DNA of 64,000 bases from Citrobacter koseri ATCC BAA-895 (GCF_000018045.1 NC_009792.1:2170001-2234000); one strand, 5' to 3'. Positions 1-8,564 are shown, counted from the first letter of the stretch. Numbers and translations: made by a program. The notes: a model not told the origin generated them from the letters alone.

Positions 1-931
1 GGGTCTGCTTTTTCTCCAGCAGCGCGGCTGAAATGCGTTCTTCCAGCGCATGTTGCTGTGCATCGTCTTCCAGCAGGTCACGCAGGCTCACGCCGCCTTC
101 GCCAAACAGGCAAAGATGGAGCTTACCGACCGAGGAAACGCGCAGACGGTTGCAGGTGGCGCAGAAATCTTTTTCATACGGCATGATGAGACCGATTTCA
201 CCGGCATAGTCAGGATGACAAAAAACCTGCGCCGGGCCGTCGCTGCGCTGGCGCAGTTGATGAATCCAACCGCGACGCAGCAGTTCATCACGCAGCACCT
301 GTCCAGAAATATGGTGTTTACGAAAGAGTTCGCTCCCCTCTCCCGTCTCCATCAGTTCAATGAAGCGCAGTTGAATAGGGCGTGCCTGAATCCAGGCGAG
401 AAAGGTGTCCAGTTGATGATGGTTCACATCGCGCATCAACACGGTGTTCACTTTGACCTTTGCGAAACCGGCGTCAAACGCGGCGTCAATGCCCGCCATC
501 ACCTGCTGGAATTTATCCTGCCCGGTAATGGCGTGAAACTGACGGGCGTCAAGGCTATCGACGCTGACGTTGATGCCCGTCAGACCCGCGTCGCGCCAGT
601 TCGCCGCATCACGCGCCAGACGATACCCATTAGTGGTCACCGCAATCTGGCGAATCGCGTCGTTTTCACGCACGGCGGCAATGATGTCGGTAAAGTCGCG
701 ACGCAGCGACGGTTCACCGCCGGTAAGGCGCACTTTTTCGGTGCCCAGACTGGCAAACGCGCGCGTCACACGGCGAATTTCATCGACGGTCAGAAAGCCG
801 TTATTGGTGACACCGCCAGGCTTGTAGCCATCCGGCAGGCAGTATGTGCAACGAAAGTTACACACATCAGTAATCGACAGACGTAAGTAATAAAACTTAC
901 GTGCGAAAGCATCGGTAAGTTGTGAGGCCAT
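1..931 (-). CDS. moaA: GTP 3',8-cyclase MoaA (C-terminus cut by window edge)
   Basis: MoaA is a radical-SAM enzyme that, with MoaC, turns GTP into cyclic pyranopterin monophosphate, the first step of molybdenum cofactor synthesis. The start ATG at 929-931 gives a protein beginning MASQLTDAFARKFYYLRLS. The SAM-binding cluster cysteines follow at residues 24, 28 and 31 (CNFRCTYC). The C-terminal substrate-side cluster is also visible (DFCATC, then a third Cys in KLHLCLF). 310 codons lie in the window. The E. coli protein has 329 residues, so about 19 C-terminal residues and the stop are missing to the left. A Moco riboswitch leader and a ModE-type palindrome lie upstream. The ribosome site AAGG lies 6 nt before the ATG. 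Confidence 0.97.
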   Translation of the reverse strand, partial: MASQLTDAFARKFYYLRLSITDVCNFRCTYCLPDGYKPGGVTNNGFLTVDEIRRVTRAFASLGTEKVRLTGGEPSLRRDFTDIIAAVRENDAIRQIAVTTNGYRLARDAANWRDAGLTGINVSVDSLDARQFHAITGQDKFQQVMAGIDAAFDAGFAKVKVNTVLMRDVNHHQLDTFLAWIQARPIQLRFIELMETGEGSELFRKHHISGQVLRDELLRRGWIHQLRQRSDGPAQVFCHPDYAGEIGLIMPYEKDFCATCNRLRVSSVGKLHLCLFGEGGVSLRDLLEDDAQQHALEERISAALLEKKQT

Positions 932-935
932 GTAC

Positions 936-1055
936 ACCTTTCCAAATACGGGAGGCGGAGTCATTTCTTCCTGCGCCCTGGTGGCAAACTCTTTCGAGGC
1001 TTGTCACGGCCAAAACACCATATCAATTTGACACAGGCGTAGAGGCTAGAGTGTC
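936..1055 (-). promoter_or_regulatory. Moco riboswitch in the moaA leader
   Basis: Read on the minus strand, this leader contains the blocks I recognise from the E. coli moaA leader: TGGCCGTGACAAGCCTCGAA, then AGAGTTTGCCACCAGGGCGC, then GACTCCGCCTCCCGTAT, ending in GGAAAGGTGTAC directly before the ATG. In the known family (Moco RNA motif) the aptamer senses molybdenum cofactor, and its 3' part can mask the ribosome site to switch off moaA translation. The exact 5' boundary is approximate; identification is by remembered similarity, not by a covariance search. Confidence 0.85.
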
Positions 1056-1129
1056 TTTTTAAGCATCGCTTAAAAAGGTGGTTATGCCGATACTAGCGTG
1101 TAAATAGCATTTTTGCCATTCCCACTTTA

Positions 1130-1153
1130 CGCTATATAATCATGTATATAGCG
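1130..1153. promoter_or_regulatory. Probable ModE binding site between moaA and ybhK
   Basis: The site is a perfect inverted repeat: CGCTATATA, six bases (ATCATG), then TATATAGCG. It matches the form of the known ModE operator (two CGNTATATA-like arms). ModE-molybdate is known to activate moaABCDE in E. coli. The site lies about 200 bp upstream of the moaA ATG and the same distance upstream of ybhK, so it could act on either. modE itself is in this window at 29.6 kb. Confidence 0.75.
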
Positions 1154-1351
1154 TCATGATCGTGCTATTTCGCTACAGAATAAGCAAAAATCACACTTTT
1201 GCATTGATATACATCAGTTAGCCATCAGGCTAACCCTATCCGAAAGAGGTAGAGGGGATGGATTTATTTTCCATCGTTGTTCGTTGGCTAATTGCTGAAA
1301 AGGCGCTATTTGCGCTACTGTAGCGCAGTATCTCTGATATTAGGAATTTGT

Positions 1352-2260
1352 ATGCGCAATCGTACGCTGGCAGACCTGGACCGTGTTGTCGCTCTTGGCG
1401 GAGGGCATGGATTAGGACGCGTTCTCTCTTCACTCTCTTCATTAGGCTCGCGCCTGACCGGTATTGTCACCACTACCGATAACGGGGGTTCCACAGGCCG
1501 TATTCGCCGCTCTGAAGGGGGCATCGCCTGGGGCGATATGCGCAACTGTCTGAACCAGTTAATTACCGAACCCAGCGTCGCGTCGGCGATGTTTGAGTAC
1601 CGTTTTGGCGGTAATGGTGAACTTTCCGGCCATAACCTCGGAAATCTGATGTTAAAGGCGCTGGATCACCTGAGCGTGCGGCCTCTCGAAGCGATAAATT
1701 TAATTCGCAATTTGTTGAAGGTGGATGCGCATTTAATCCCTATGTCGGAGCTGCCGGTAGACCTGATGGCCATCGACGATCAGGGGCATGAAGTATACGG
1801 CGAGGTGAATATCGATCAACTGGCAACCCCGCCGCAGGAGCTGATGCTGTCACCGAAAGTCCCCACCACCCGGGAAGCGGTGCAGGCCATTAGCGAAGCC
1901 GATTTGATTCTGATTGGCCCCGGAAGTTTCTACACCAGTTTGATGCCGATTCTGCTGCTTGATGAGCTGGCGCAGGCGCTGCGCCGTACTCCAGCGCCGA
2001 TGGTCTATATCGGTAATCTGGGGCGCGAATTGAGTCTGCCCGCCGCCAGCTTAACGCTTGTCGACAAACTGGCGATTATGGAGCAATACGTCGGGAAACA
2101 GGTTATCGACGCCATTGTGGTTGGCCCGAAAGTGGATGCCTCGGCGGTGACGGGCCGGATTGTGATTCAGGAAGTGCTGGAAGCCAGCGATATTCCGTAT
2201 CGCCATGACCGACAGCTGCTGCATAACGCGCTGGAGAAAGCGATACAGGCGTTGGGGTAA
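1352..2260 (+). CDS. ybhK: YvcK/CofD-family gluconeogenesis factor YbhK
   Basis: A 302-residue protein, the same length as E. coli YbhK. The N-terminus shows the nucleotide-sugar-binding glycine motif VALGGGHGLGR (residues about 13-23), followed by TTTDNGGSTGRIR and the conserved GGIAWGDMRNCL. The family (YvcK/CofD-like, Rossmann-type) includes B. subtilis YvcK, needed for growth on gluconeogenic carbon and for normal cell shape; that role is known there, and the exact biochemistry in enterobacteria is not settled. The start at 1352 follows TAGGAA at 7 nt; the open frame extends upstream, but that adds residues not found in the family. The gene is monocistronic, ending at a REP pair. Confidence 0.92.
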   Translation: MRNRTLADLDRVVALGGGHGLGRVLSSLSSLGSRLTGIVTTTDNGGSTGRIRRSEGGIAWGDMRNCLNQLITEPSVASAMFEYRFGGNGELSGHNLGNLMLKALDHLSVRPLEAINLIRNLLKVDAHLIPMSELPVDLMAIDDQGHEVYGEVNIDQLATPPQELMLSPKVPTTREAVQAISEADLILIGPGSFYTSLMPILLLDELAQALRRTPAPMVYIGNLGRELSLPAASLTLVDKLAIMEQYVGKQVIDAIVVGPKVDASAVTGRIVIQEVLEASDIPYRHDRQLLHNALEKAIQALG

Positions 2261-2270
2261 GCGTTCAGAT

Positions 2271-2359
2271 TTGCCCGGTGGCGCTTCGCTTACCGGGCCT
2301 ACACACAACAGGCGGCACAACCGTAGGCCGGATAAGACGCTTTACGTCGCCATCCGCCA
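2271..2359. repeat. REP pair (BIME) between ybhK and uvrB
   Basis: Two inverted REP units: one around GCCCGGTGGCGCTTCGCTTA at 2272-2302, and the opposite-facing unit TAGGCCGGATAAGACG at 2322-2358. It lies in the convergent ybhK/uvrB gap, the usual place for such elements, where they stabilise 3' ends and bind DNA gyrase or IHF. A copy of the same family recurs at 10.5, 14.7, 24.6, 37.4 and 47.4 kb. Confidence 0.9.
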
Positions 2360-2362
2360 TCG

Positions 2363-4384
2363 TCAGGACGCCGCGATAAACAGCTCACGTAGCTGATGCA
2401 ACTGGTCGCGGATCTCTGCGGCTTCTTCAAACTCCAGGTTTTGCGCATGCTGCATCATCTGGCCTTCCAGCTCATGAATTTTCTGCTGCAACGCTTTCGG
2501 CGTCATATCCATCTCAACCACACCCGATTTCGCCGCTGCGCGGGACTTCCCTTTGCCCTTCGCTTTGGTTTTCGCGATGTTCTGACCCAACGCCAGAATA
2601 TCGACCACTTTCTTATTCAGCCCCTGCGGAACGATACCGTGCTCTTCGTTGTATAACTGCTGTTTCTCGCGACGACGTTCGGTTTCGCCTATCGCTTTCG
2701 CCATCGACGGGGTGATCTTATCGCCATAGAGGATCGCCTTCCCGTTGACGTTACGCGCCGCACGGCCAATGGTCTGAATCAGCGAACGCTCTGAACGCAG
2801 GAACCCTTCTTTGTCTGCGTCCAGAATCGCCACCAGCGAGACCTCAGGCATGTCCAGCCCTTCTCGCAACAGGTTGATCCCCACCAGCACGTCAAACTCG
2901 CCCAGACGCAAATCACGAATGATTTCCATACGCTCAACGGTATCGATGTCCGAGTGCAGGTAACGTACGCGCTCGCCGTGTTCTTCGAGATATTCGGTAA
3001 GATCTTCCGCCATTCGTTTGGTCAGCGTTGTCACCAGCACACGTTCGTTAATCGCCGCCCGCAGGCGGATCTCAGAGAGCAGATCATCAACCTGCGTCGC
3101 CACCGGCCGAACTTCAATGATCGGGTCCAGCAGCCCGGTAGGACGCACCACCTGATCCACCACCTCGCCGCCGGATTTCTCCAGCTCATAGTTGCCCGGC
3201 GTGGCGGAAACGTAGATGGTTTGCGGGGCCAGCGCTTCAAACTCTTCAAATTTTAGCGGACGGTTATCCAGCGCTGACGGCAGACGGAAACCGTACTCCA
3301 CCAGCGTCTCTTTGCGCGCCCTGTCCCCACGAAACATCCCGCCGATTTGCGGAATCGTGACGTGAGATTCATCCACGACTAACAGGCCATCGGCTGGCAG
3401 ATAATCAAACAGCGTCGGCGGCGGCTCGCCAGGCCCGCGCCCGGAAAGGTAGCGGGAGTAGTTTTCAATCCCCGAGCAATATCCCAGTTCGTTCATCATT
3501 TCCAGATCGAACTGCGTACGCTGGGTTAAGCGCTGTTCTTCCAGCAGCTTATTGTTTTCCTGCATGATCCTGCGTCTGTCCACCAGTTCGTCTTTGATCT
3601 CCTCCATCGCCTGTACGATGCGCTCGCGCGGCGTAACGTAGTGCGTTTTCGGGTAGATGGTGTAGCGCTGGATAGTCGATTCAACCTGCCCGGTCAGCGG
3701 GTCAAACAGCGACAGACGTTCAACCTCTTCGTCAAACAGCTCAACCCGCAGCGCAATATCGTCAGACTCCGCCGGGAAGATGTCGATGACCTCGCCGCGT
3801 ACGCGGAAAGTGCCGCGCTGGAAGGCCTGATCGTTGCGGGTATATTGCAACTCCGCCAGACGGCGCAGGATAGCGCGCTGATCGATGATCATCCCCACCG
3901 TCAGGTGCAGCATCATCTTCAGGTATAAATCGGGATCGCCCAGACCGTAGATAGCGGAAACCGAAGCCACGACCACAACGTCCCGCCGCTCAAGCAGCGC
4001 CTTGGTCGCCGACAGTCGCATCTGTTCTATGTGTTCATTCACCGACGCATCTTTTTCGATAAAGGTGTCGGAGCTGGGCACATACGCCTCTGGCTGATAG
4101 TAGTCATAGTAAGAGACGAAATATTCCACCGCGTTGTCAGGGAAGAACTCTTTCATTTCGCCGTATAACTGGGCCGCCAGCGTTTTATTGGGCGCAAGCA
4201 CCATCGTCGGGCGCTGTAAATCGGCAATCACATTGGCGATGGTGAACGTTTTCCCTGACCCCGTTACGCCCAACAGCGTCTGGTGCGCCAGACCATCTTC
4301 AAGACCTTCCTCCAGACGACGTATCGCCTCCGGCTGATCGCCTGAAGGTTTAAAAGCGGAATTCAGTTTGAACGGTTTACTCAT
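2363..4384 (-). CDS. uvrB: UvrABC excision nuclease subunit B
   Basis: UvrB is the damage-verification ATPase of nucleotide excision repair. It is loaded by UvrA and recruits UvrC for incision. The protein has 673 residues, as in E. coli. The Walker A motif GVTGSGKT is at residues 39-46. The damage-probing beta-hairpin follows (YYDYYQPEAYVP, about 92-103), then a DESH box, helicase motifs of the C-terminal half (QTIGRAARN), and the UVR domain that contacts UvrC at the extreme C-terminus (LEFEEAAEIRDQL). The gene is controlled by a LexA box 74 bp upstream of the ATG. It is convergent with ybhK, with a REP pair between. Confidence 0.98.
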   Translation of the reverse strand: MSKPFKLNSAFKPSGDQPEAIRRLEEGLEDGLAHQTLLGVTGSGKTFTIANVIADLQRPTMVLAPNKTLAAQLYGEMKEFFPDNAVEYFVSYYDYYQPEAYVPSSDTFIEKDASVNEHIEQMRLSATKALLERRDVVVVASVSAIYGLGDPDLYLKMMLHLTVGMIIDQRAILRRLAELQYTRNDQAFQRGTFRVRGEVIDIFPAESDDIALRVELFDEEVERLSLFDPLTGQVESTIQRYTIYPKTHYVTPRERIVQAMEEIKDELVDRRRIMQENNKLLEEQRLTQRTQFDLEMMNELGYCSGIENYSRYLSGRGPGEPPPTLFDYLPADGLLVVDESHVTIPQIGGMFRGDRARKETLVEYGFRLPSALDNRPLKFEEFEALAPQTIYVSATPGNYELEKSGGEVVDQVVRPTGLLDPIIEVRPVATQVDDLLSEIRLRAAINERVLVTTLTKRMAEDLTEYLEEHGERVRYLHSDIDTVERMEIIRDLRLGEFDVLVGINLLREGLDMPEVSLVAILDADKEGFLRSERSLIQTIGRAARNVNGKAILYGDKITPSMAKAIGETERRREKQQLYNEEHGIVPQGLNKKVVDILALGQNIAKTKAKGKGKSRAAAKSGVVEMDMTPKALQQKIHELEGQMMQHAQNLEFEEAAEIRDQLHQLRELFIAAS

Positions 4385-4457
4385 GGGCAGCTACCTGAAG
4401 GAATGGGCGGGCAGGACACTAATTTTACCCGGAGCCGCTAATATTGCCAGCAAAATA

Positions 4458-4477
4458 TACTGGATGAAAAAACAGTG
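4458..4477. promoter_or_regulatory. LexA (SOS) box of uvrB
   Basis: TACTG-N10-CAGT with exact CTG-N10-CAG spacing (CTG at 4460-4462, CAG at 4473-4475) and an A/T-rich centre. On the uvrB strand it reads ACTG-TTTTTTCATC-CAGT, nearly the same as the SOS box I know from E. coli uvrB. It predicts repression by LexA and induction by DNA damage. Confidence 0.92.
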
Positions 4478-4778
4478 GCGACTTAAGGTATTACTCAAAT
4501 AAGGGATAACACCCGGCATTGCGACGTAAAATGTAGACCCTGACGAGATAAAAAACCAGTGAGATGCGGTTATCCCCAAACCAAAGACTTTTTTAACACT
4601 TGTCAAGATGTGTGATGAAAGATTTGTGGCAACCCGTGACACTTTCCTTACAGCCATTGCTTTTATCTAACAAATTGTTTCATAAGCACTATTTACTTAA
4701 GACGCCTTTCGCATCAATTTAGTCGCAGGCCGCGTCTTCTCTCGCTTACGTTGTGTTTTCTAACTCTAATACACAAGG

Positions 4779-4801
4779 TTATCCACAGGAATGGTGGATA
4801 A
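4779..4801. promoter_or_regulatory. Inverted pair of DnaA boxes upstream of uvrB
   Basis: 4779-4787 is a perfect strong DnaA box, TTATCCACA. At 4793-4801 the complement carries a second box with one mismatch (GGTGGATAA on the plus strand). They face each other with 5 bp between. A DnaA site far upstream of uvrB has been described in E. coli, so this is probably its counterpart. Its regulatory weight is uncertain. Confidence 0.75.
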
Positions 4802-4847
4802 CTGCGTCCAGCCCGTATGGACTGCCGCCTGGCAAAATCGCGCGGAC

Positions 4848-4889
4848 GCCCCTTGATGAGGGGCTAAAAAAAAATTATCGCTTTTTTTT
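4848..4889 (-). terminator. Possible terminator for bioBFCD
   Basis: On the minus strand, an A8-GCGATAA-T9 inverted repeat (4866-4889) gives an A-U stem ending in a T run, then a GC hairpin (GCCCCT / AGGGGC at 4848-4864). It lies 60-100 bp past the bioD stop. The order of stem and T run is not that of a classic strong terminator, so the call is tentative. Confidence 0.35.
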
Positions 4890-4951
4890 GATTTTTATCA
4901 GCTAACGAAACGCGGGCGGCAGGCGAGATCCTGCTCGCATTTTCACCTGTT

Positions 4952-5644
4952 TTACACCGCCTTCAGGCGCGTCAGGTCGAGATATTGTCCTGTTGATGCA
5001 CTTTCCGCCTTCCCGGAAAGCCAGGGGATTTCGCCCAGCAGAGGAGCCGTAATCACCCGCGTTAGCGTCGCCATGTATTCCGCATGGCGCTTTCCGGGCG
5101 GCGTCACGTCATTGGCTACCCACCCGGCAAGCGTCAGCCCGGCTTGCTGCACGGCCTGCGCCGTCAGCATGGCATGATTGATACACCCAAGCTTCACGCC
5201 CACCACCAGAATCACCGGCAGGTGCTCCGCCGCAACCCAGTCGGCAAACGTCAGCGTTTCGCCAAGCGGAGTAAACCAGCCGCCCGCCCCTTCCACTAAC
5301 ACCCAGTCGGCCTGGCGTTCCAGCGCGCGTAAACCGGCGGACATCACCGAGGCCTGAACGGGTCTCCCCTCCTCTGCGCTCACAATGTGCGGCGAGGTCG
5401 GTTCCGCAAAGGTGTAGGGGTTGATCACTTCATAGGCCAGCGTCAGCGTGCTGTTGCGCTGTAGCGCCAGGGCATCGCTATTGCGCAGCCCCTGCGCCGT
5501 CATCTCGCTGCCCGACGCCACGGGCTTGTAGCCTGCCGTCCGAAAGCCGCTCTGCGCGGCAGCCTGTAACAGGGCGCAACTGGCGACCGTTTTTCCGACT
5601 TCAGTGTCCGTCCCGGTGACAAAATACCGTTTAATCACGTTCAA
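4952..5644 (-). CDS. bioD: Dethiobiotin synthetase BioD
   Basis: BioD closes the ureido ring: 7,8-diaminopelargonate + CO2 + ATP gives dethiobiotin, the penultimate biotin step. The N-terminal P-loop reads TGTDTEVGKT. The conserved VEGAGGW and GCINHAMLTAQ segments follow. From the ATG at 5644 the protein has 230 residues. The next in-frame codon choice is a GTG two codons later, which corresponds to the GTG start of E. coli bioD (225 residues). Either start overlaps the end of bioC (stop at 5631), which fits translational coupling. It is the last gene of the bioBFCD operon. Confidence 0.96.
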   Translation of the reverse strand: MNVIKRYFVTGTDTEVGKTVASCALLQAAAQSGFRTAGYKPVASGSEMTAQGLRNSDALALQRNSTLTLAYEVINPYTFAEPTSPHIVSAEEGRPVQASVMSAGLRALERQADWVLVEGAGGWFTPLGETLTFADWVAAEHLPVILVVGVKLGCINHAMLTAQAVQQAGLTLAGWVANDVTPPGKRHAEYMATLTRVITAPLLGEIPWLSGKAESASTGQYLDLTRLKAV

Positions 5645-6386
5645 TGACTCCCAAAAAAAGCTGATACGTCAGCGGATATTTCCCCTGCTGCTGCGGCCAG
5701 GCCAACTGTAACTGTCGCAACTGCGAACGCGTTAACACGCGCGGTTCACGCCCCTCGTGCAGATGCGTCGCCCCAATGCCTTTAAGCGAACGCATCGCGC
5801 TGAGCGCATCATCAAACCACAGGGTGATCGCCTGGATCTGCTGACGGACGCGCCAGCCGTGCATCGCATTGCCGATCGCCTCTGGCGACAAAAAGTGGTT
5901 GGCATGCCCCCGGTTATCTACCGCCTGCCAGGCCTGACGCAGTTCCGGCAGCGATCCGTGCGCCAGCGAGGTAAACGCCACCACGCCGCCAGGACGCACC
6001 ACGCGATACAGTTCGCTTAGCGCGCCGCGCAAGTCGCCGCACCACTGCACCGCCAGGTTGCTCCATGCCAAATCAAACCGCGCCGCCGCCAGCGGGATGG
6101 CTTCGATATCCGCCGCAAGGTAATGGTGAGCAGCCTGCTGACGACGCGCCTCATCCAGCATTTGCGCCGAGAGATCGAGCGCCGTGACCTCGCATCCCTG
6201 CTCTCGCCAGAAGCGGCTCATCCGCCCTGGCCCACAACCGGCGTCCAGAACGTGCGCACATTCGCGCCCTGCCAGCAGCGCCAGCAGCGCGTCCGCACTC
6301 TGGCGTTGCAGTTCAGCGTGCTGCTCATAATGCGACGCCGCGCGCCCAAACGCGGCCGCAATCGCCTGCTTATCAACCTGCGCCAT
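5631..6386 (-). CDS. bioC: Malonyl-ACP O-methyltransferase BioC
   Basis: BioC methylates the free carboxyl of malonyl-ACP, so that fatty-acid enzymes can build the pimeloyl chain of biotin. The SAM-binding motif I is clear (VLDAGCGPGRMSRFW), as are the motif II region (FDLAWSNLAVQW) and the C-terminal GIGATHLHEGREPRVLTRSQ block. With the start at 6386 (MAQVDKQAIAAAFGRAASHY) the length is 251 residues, equal to E. coli BioC. The open frame runs 13 codons further up, but that would lie inside bioF. The start overlaps the bioF end by 14 bp. Confidence 0.95.
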   Translation of the reverse strand: MAQVDKQAIAAAFGRAASHYEQHAELQRQSADALLALLAGRECAHVLDAGCGPGRMSRFWREQGCEVTALDLSAQMLDEARRQQAAHHYLAADIEAIPLAAARFDLAWSNLAVQWCGDLRGALSELYRVVRPGGVVAFTSLAHGSLPELRQAWQAVDNRGHANHFLSPEAIGNAMHGWRVRQQIQAITLWFDDALSAMRSLKGIGATHLHEGREPRVLTRSQLRQLQLAWPQQQGKYPLTYQLFLGVIERD

Positions 6387-7527
6387 CCAGCACCTCCAGT
6401 AAGCGATCAATATCCTGCGCTTCATGCGCCTGAGTGAGCGTCAGGCGCAACCGGGCAGTACCGGCCGGAACGGTAGGCGGTCGGATCGCGCTCACCCAGC
6501 ATCCCTGCTCCCGCAGAGTATCCGCCAGCCGTAACGCGCGCGCATTGTCTCCGACAATCAGCGGCTGAATCGCACTGTGCGAATTTGCCAGCGTAAAATC
6601 GCTGGCCTTAACGCCCGAACGGAAGCGCTGAATTAACGCAGCCAGTTTTTCCCGGCGATCTGCGCCTTCCGGGCTTCGGATCACCGCCAGCGCCGCGCTC
6701 AGCGCCTGCGCCTGGGCCGGTGGCATACTGGTGCTGTAGATCAGATGGCGGGCAAACTGCAACAGATAATCCGCAACGCTTTCAGAGCAGAGAATCGCCG
6801 CCCCGCTGACGCCAAAACCTTTGCCAAACGTCACAATCAGCAGCTCAGGTTTGACCTGCTGTCGCCAGCAGCTTCCGCGCCCCTCATCACCCGTAACGCC
6901 AATACCGTGCGCATCATCCACCAGCAGCCAGGCGTTACGCTGCCGTGCGGCACGGTGGATCTCCGCCAGCGGCGCGCCGTCGCCGTCCATACTGAATATG
7001 CCCTCTGTCACCACCAGTTGCTGCCCGCCGCACGGGGCGTCCAGCAGGCGCGCCAGGTGTTGAGGATCGTTGTGGGTAAAGCGGCGAAGCGTCGCCGGGC
7101 TGAGGTTTGCCGCTTCCAGCAATGAGGCGTGGCTGAGACGGTCCGCGACAATCCGATCGTCTTTCGCCATCAGCGCGGCGATAACCGCCTGATTCGCCGC
7201 AAAGCCAGAGATAAACAGCAGCGCCCGCGAATAGCCAAGCCAGCCTGCCAGCGCCTCCTCAAGCGCCTGATGCGCCACGGAGTAGCCGCTGACGTGGCCG
7301 GAGCCGCCGCTGCCGACGCCAAAGCGCTCCGCACCCTGTTGCCAGGCGCGAATAATCTGCGGATGGTGACTTAAACCGAGGTAGTCATTGCTGGAGAAAT
7401 TCAGATACTGGCGTTCGTTAGCCACCAGCCAACGCCCTGCCCCCTGCGTCACCGCATAGCGGCGACGCAACGCATCGGCAGAACGACGCGCCGTAAGCGC
7501 ATCGTCGATTTTTTGCTGCCAGGTCAT
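6373..7527 (-). CDS. bioF: 8-amino-7-oxononanoate synthase BioF
   Basis: A PLP-dependent alpha-oxoamine synthase that condenses pimeloyl-ACP with L-alanine to give KAPA. It has 384 residues, as in E. coli. The PLP lysine is in VTFGKGFGVSGAAI (about residue 236), with LLVDDAHGIGVTG holding the PLP-contacting Asp and His and a SNDYLGLSHHP segment near the N-terminus. Its ATG overlaps the bioB stop by 4 bp (ATGA) and its end overlaps bioC, so the four genes are read as one coupled transcript. Confidence 0.97.
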   Translation of the reverse strand: MTWQQKIDDALTARRSADALRRRYAVTQGAGRWLVANERQYLNFSSNDYLGLSHHPQIIRAWQQGAERFGVGSGGSGHVSGYSVAHQALEEALAGWLGYSRALLFISGFAANQAVIAALMAKDDRIVADRLSHASLLEAANLSPATLRRFTHNDPQHLARLLDAPCGGQQLVVTEGIFSMDGDGAPLAEIHRAARQRNAWLLVDDAHGIGVTGDEGRGSCWRQQVKPELLIVTFGKGFGVSGAAILCSESVADYLLQFARHLIYSTSMPPAQAQALSAALAVIRSPEGADRREKLAALIQRFRSGVKASDFTLANSHSAIQPLIVGDNARALRLADTLREQGCWVSAIRPPTVPAGTARLRLTLTQAHEAQDIDRLLEVLDGAG

Positions 7528-8564
7528 ACTGCTGCCGCGTTGTAATAGTCGTCTGTATCCGGGGTCATCAGCGCCTGTTCCAGACGCTGTTGCTGTTCGT
7601 TGTCACCAGCCAGCACCGACGTTTGCTGCGGGTTCAGCCCCAGTTTGCGGAACAGCTGGAGATCTTTGTCTTCTTCCGGGTTCGGCGTGGTCAGCAGCTT
7701 ACAGCCGTAGAAGATGGAGTTCGCCCCCGCCATAAAGCACATCGCCTGCGTTTGCTCGTTCATCTGTTCGCGACCCGCAGAAAGACGCACGTAGGAGGTT
7801 GGCATCATAATGCGCGCGACAGCGATCGTGCGGATGAAATCAAACGCATCCACATCCTCATTATCCGCCAGCGGCGTACCTTTGACCTTCACCAGCATGT
7901 TGATCGGCACGCTTTCCGGCGGGGTCGGCAAATTCGCCAGTTGCAACAGCAGCCCGGCGCGATCTTTAACCGTTTCGCCTAAGCCAACGATACCGCCAGA
8001 GCAGACTTTAATCCCCGCTTCACGCACTTTGTCCAGCGTATCAAGACGTTCCTGATACGAGCGGGTCGTGATGATGTTGCCGTAAAATTCCGGGGAGGTA
8101 TCCAGGTTGTGGTTGTAGTAGTCCAGCCCGGCGTTGGCGAGGCGCTGCGCCTGAGATTCATTGAGCGTGCCGAGGGTCATACAGGCTTCCAGCCCCATCG
8201 CCTTCACGCCCTGCACCATCTGTTCCAGATACGGCATATCGCGCTCGTGCGGGTTTTTCCATGCCGCGCCCATGCAGAAACGGGTTGAACCGGCGTTCTT
8301 CGCTTTGCGCGCGGAGTCCAGCACCTGCTCCACTTCCATCAGACGTTCCGCTTCCAGCCCCGTCTTATAGCGGGAACTCTGCGGGCAATATTTGCAGTCT
8401 TCCGGGCAGGCGCCGGTTTTAATCGACAGCAGCGTGCTGACCTGCACCTGTTGCGGATCGAAATGCTGACGATGGATTTGCTGCGCGTCAAACAGCAGAT
8501 CCAGCAGCGGTTTATTAAATAATTCGGTAACTTGCGACAATGTCCAGCGTGGGTGGTGAGCCAT
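7524..8564 (-). CDS. bioB: Biotin synthase BioB
   Basis: A radical-SAM enzyme that inserts sulfur into dethiobiotin to form biotin. The SAM [4Fe-4S] cysteines are at residues 53, 57 and 60 (CPEDCKYC). The further cysteines that hold the sacrificial [2Fe-2S] cluster lie in FCMGAAW, EACMTLG and KVCSGGI, with the RLSAGREQM arginine after them. It has 346 residues, the family length. It is the first gene of bioBFCD; its ATG is 43 bp from the nearest edge of the BirA operator shared with bioA. Confidence 0.98.
   Translation of the reverse strand: MAHHPRWTLSQVTELFNKPLLDLLFDAQQIHRQHFDPQQVQVSTLLSIKTGACPEDCKYCPQSSRYKTGLEAERLMEVEQVLDSARKAKNAGSTRFCMGAAWKNPHERDMPYLEQMVQGVKAMGLEACMTLGTLNESQAQRLANAGLDYYNHNLDTSPEFYGNIITTRSYQERLDTLDKVREAGIKVCSGGIVGLGETVKDRAGLLLQLANLPTPPESVPINMLVKVKGTPLADNEDVDAFDFIRTIAVARIMMPTSYVRLSAGREQMNEQTQAMCFMAGANSIFYGCKLLTTPNPEEDKDLQLFRKLGLNPQQTSVLAGDNEQQQRLEQALMTPDTDDYYNAAAV

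Larger units (their letters stand above)
932..1351. other. moaA-ybhK divergent intergenic region (420 bp)
   Basis: The region holds the moaA leader with its riboswitch, a likely moaA promoter near 1075-1115, the ModE-type palindrome, and the ybhK leader. An in-frame upstream extension of ybhK (from 1292) was not accepted, because the start at 1352 has the better ribosome site and gives the family length. No small gene is supported here. Confidence 0.7.
4385..4951. other. uvrB-bioD intergenic region (567 bp)
   Basis: The region holds the uvrB promoters with the LexA box, the inverted DnaA boxes, the A8/T9 and GC hairpins, and a short GCGAG-ATCCTG-CTCGC hairpin at 4923-4938 just after bioD. 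An 88-codon open frame at 4391-4657 on the minus strand lies over the uvrB promoter. It has no recognisable family features and is not annotated as a gene. Confidence 0.6.

Noticed and set aside
4391..4657. 88-codon minus-strand open frame upstream of uvrB
   Set aside because: It covers the uvrB LexA box and promoter, has no family resemblance, and no clear ribosome site.
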